Part shown: positions 5,401 to 6,516 of the stretch, piece by piece
Layout: every line of letters starts with the position of its first letter
Position numbering within the stretch: the stretch's first letter is position 1
Source of the DNA: Candidatus Egerieicola pullicola
GTDB lineage: Bacteria; Bacillota; Clostridia; Oscillospirales; Ruminococcaceae
Reading direction: 5' to 3'
Assembly (NCBI GenBank): GCA_018712465.1
Contig: DVGY01000165.1
Location: 1-6,516 of the forward strand
Length of the DNA: 6,516 nt
Position numbers and translations under genes: made by a program
The notes under the pieces: model-generated
Told to the model about the DNA's origin: nothing
The model's input: only the letters and a program-made list of their open reading frames with translations
Databases searched by the model: none

Positions 5401-6516
5401 ATGGCAGAAATTGTACGGGACAAAACCGGACGGGTGCTGTTTACCAAGCAGATGCGGGAGGAAGGTTACACCATCCTGGCCCCCAATATGCTGCCGGTAC
5501 ACTTTAAATTGTTTGCCAAAGCCTTCCAGCAGGCGGGGTACAATGTGATCCCTTTGACCTCTTCCGGCCGGGAGATTGTCAACGAAGGCCTGCACGACGT
5601 CCACAACGACACCTGCTATCCGGCGCTGCTGGTGATTGGTCAGCTGATCAACGCTTTGAAAAGCGGGAAGTATGATCTGAACAAAGTAGCTTTGATGATT
5701 ACCCAAACCGGCGGCGGCTGCCGGGCCAGCAACTACATTCATCTGCTGCGGAAGGCGCTGAAAAAGACTGGGTATGAAGATATTCCGGTGATCAGTTTAA
5801 ATCTTTCCGGCATGGAGAAGAATCCCGGCTTTTCTTTAACTCTGCCGCTGCTCAAGCAGCTGATCTACAGCATTGTCTACGGGGATCTGCTGATGATGCT
5901 GGCCAACCAGACCCGTCCCTATGAAAACAATCCCGGGGACAGCGACGCTGCAGTGGATCGCTGGGCGGACAAGCTGGTCAAGGAATATCAGGACAGCAAA
6001 AACGTCACCTACAAAAAGGTGCAGGAAAACATCGAAAAAATCCTCTGTGATTTTGACCAGATCCCCATTACTCCGGATCCGGACAAAATTAAAGTGGGAA
6101 TTGTGGGAGAAATTTTCGTGAAATACGCTCCCTTGGGCAATAATAACCTGGAAGCCTTTTTGCGCAGTGAAGGGGTGGAGGTTGTGGTGCCGGGCCTGAT
6201 GGATTTCGTCATCTTCAAGGTGGACAACCGAAAGGTGGATCCCGATTTGTACGGCGGCGGATTTCTCAAACACAGCATCGCTTCCTGGTTCGAGGATTAC
6301 CTTATCGGCTGGGAACGGGATCTCCATGCGGCCATTGCCCGCCATCCCCGCTATCATGCCGGCATGACCTTCGACCAGATCAAGGAATTGGTCAAGGGCT
6401 ATGTGGGTTACGGCAATAAGATGGGAGAAGGCTGGCTGCTCACTGCGGAAATGTTGGAGTTGATTCACACCGGTACCCCCAATATTGTCTGCACTCAGCC
6501 TTTCGGCTGCCTGCCC
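5401..6516 (+). CDS. HgdB/DUF2229-like acyl-CoA dehydratase-related protein, C-terminus cut by window end
   Basis: 372 codons are visible and remain open at the right edge. It is the HgdB-like partner of the tandem activase upstream, corresponding to the C-terminal third of the fused form of about 1400 residues seen in related bacteria. Visible landmarks are ILAPNMLPVHFKLFAKAF (25-42), NDTCYPALLVIGQLINALKSG (69-89, Cys72), TGGGCRASNY (103-112, Cys107), KVGIVGEIFVKYAPLGNNN (231-249) and CTQPFGCLP (364-372, Cys364 and Cys370). This last is the usual QPFGCLP motif, which normally precedes an NRIKLM-type ending. These motifs echo the upstream HgdB-like domain in the same order. Cys72, Cys107 and Cys370 are the best candidates to bind a [4Fe-4S] cluster, by analogy with HgdA/HgdB and double-cubane proteins. 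The gene starts 3 bases after the upstream stop, with a strong ribosome binding site. It should receive electrons from the activase; its substrate is not evident. About 50-60 residues are probably missing. Confidence 0.88.
   Translation, partial: MAEIVRDKTGRVLFTKQMREEGYTILAPNMLPVHFKLFAKAFQQAGYNVIPLTSSGREIVNEGLHDVHNDTCYPALLVIGQLINALKSGKYDLNKVALMITQTGGGCRASNYIHLLRKALKKTGYEDIPVISLNLSGMEKNPGFSLTLPLLKQLIYSIVYGDLLMMLANQTRPYENNPGDSDAAVDRWADKLVKEYQDSKNVTYKKVQENIEKILCDFDQIPITPDPDKIKVGIVGEIFVKYAPLGNNNLEAFLRSEGVEVVVPGLMDFVIFKVDNRKVDPDLYGGGFLKHSIASWFEDYLIGWERDLHAAIARHPRYHAGMTFDQIKELVKGYVGYGNKMGEGWLLTAEMLELIHTGTPNIVCTQPFGCLP

Noticed and set aside
4474..5742. Long minus-strand open frame of 422 codons spanning the two activase-operon genes
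   Set aside because: It lies opposite two well-conserved protein families, has no recognisable domain, is low in charged-helix character and rich in His/Gly/Val/Gln as expected from reverse-complement codon bias.
1..6516. CRISPR arrays, tRNAs, insertion sequences, attachment sites or riboswitches
   Set aside because: No regularly spaced repeats, cloverleaf-like segments, transposase genes, flanking terminal repeats or recognisable riboswitch cores were seen on either strand.

Overview
The window looks like a stretch of chromosome from an anaerobic Firmicute, most likely a Clostridia/Oscillospiraceae-type organism. That is an inference from three things: oxygen-sensitive activase/dehydratase-type proteins, strong AAGGAGG-type ribosome binding sites, and sigma-A-like TATAAT promoters. 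There are no rRNA or tRNA genes, CRISPR arrays, insertion sequences or phage genes. The stretch is densely coding, with five genes, two of them cut by the window edges.

Layout from left to right. (1) Positions 1-94, minus strand: the first 31 codons of a gene whose FTGHR...LPFG start resembles SLOG/YpsA (DUF1273) proteins. (2) Positions 136-1398, plus strand: a full-length alanine racemase, divergent from gene 1 across a 41-base gap. (3) Positions 1419-1456: a rho-independent terminator between converging genes. (4) Positions 1449-2225, minus strand: a two-TM membrane protein resembling archaeal/SipW-type signal peptidases (S26B) but without a visible catalytic base. (5) Positions 2226-2424: a divergent regulatory region with one good sigma-A-like promoter for each direction. 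(6) Positions 2425-5397, plus strand: a 990-residue protein with two BcrA/BadF (HgdC-type) ASKHA ATPase domains, a Cys4 knuckle and a DUF2229/HgdB-like domain. (7) Positions 5401-6516 and beyond, plus strand: a second HgdB-like protein, still open at the window end.

Genes 6 and 7 form one operon and clearly work together. The ASKHA half should use ATP hydrolysis to drive low-potential electron transfer into the HgdB-like iron-sulfur halves, as HgdC does for 2-hydroxyglutaryl-CoA dehydratase and as the reductase does for double-cubane cluster proteins. In many Clostridia this architecture is a single protein of roughly 1400 residues. Here it is divided by one in-frame TAA, followed by GCC and an ATG with a near-perfect ribosome binding site just upstream. 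The two HgdB-like halves look like ancient duplicates with matching cysteines. The substrate cannot be told from the sequence, and this is the most interesting part of the window.

Secondary points of interest are the apparently dead signal peptidase-like protein, the alanine racemase with Ala where the carbamylated Lys usually sits, and a -10 box that overlaps the first candidate start codon of the membrane protein.
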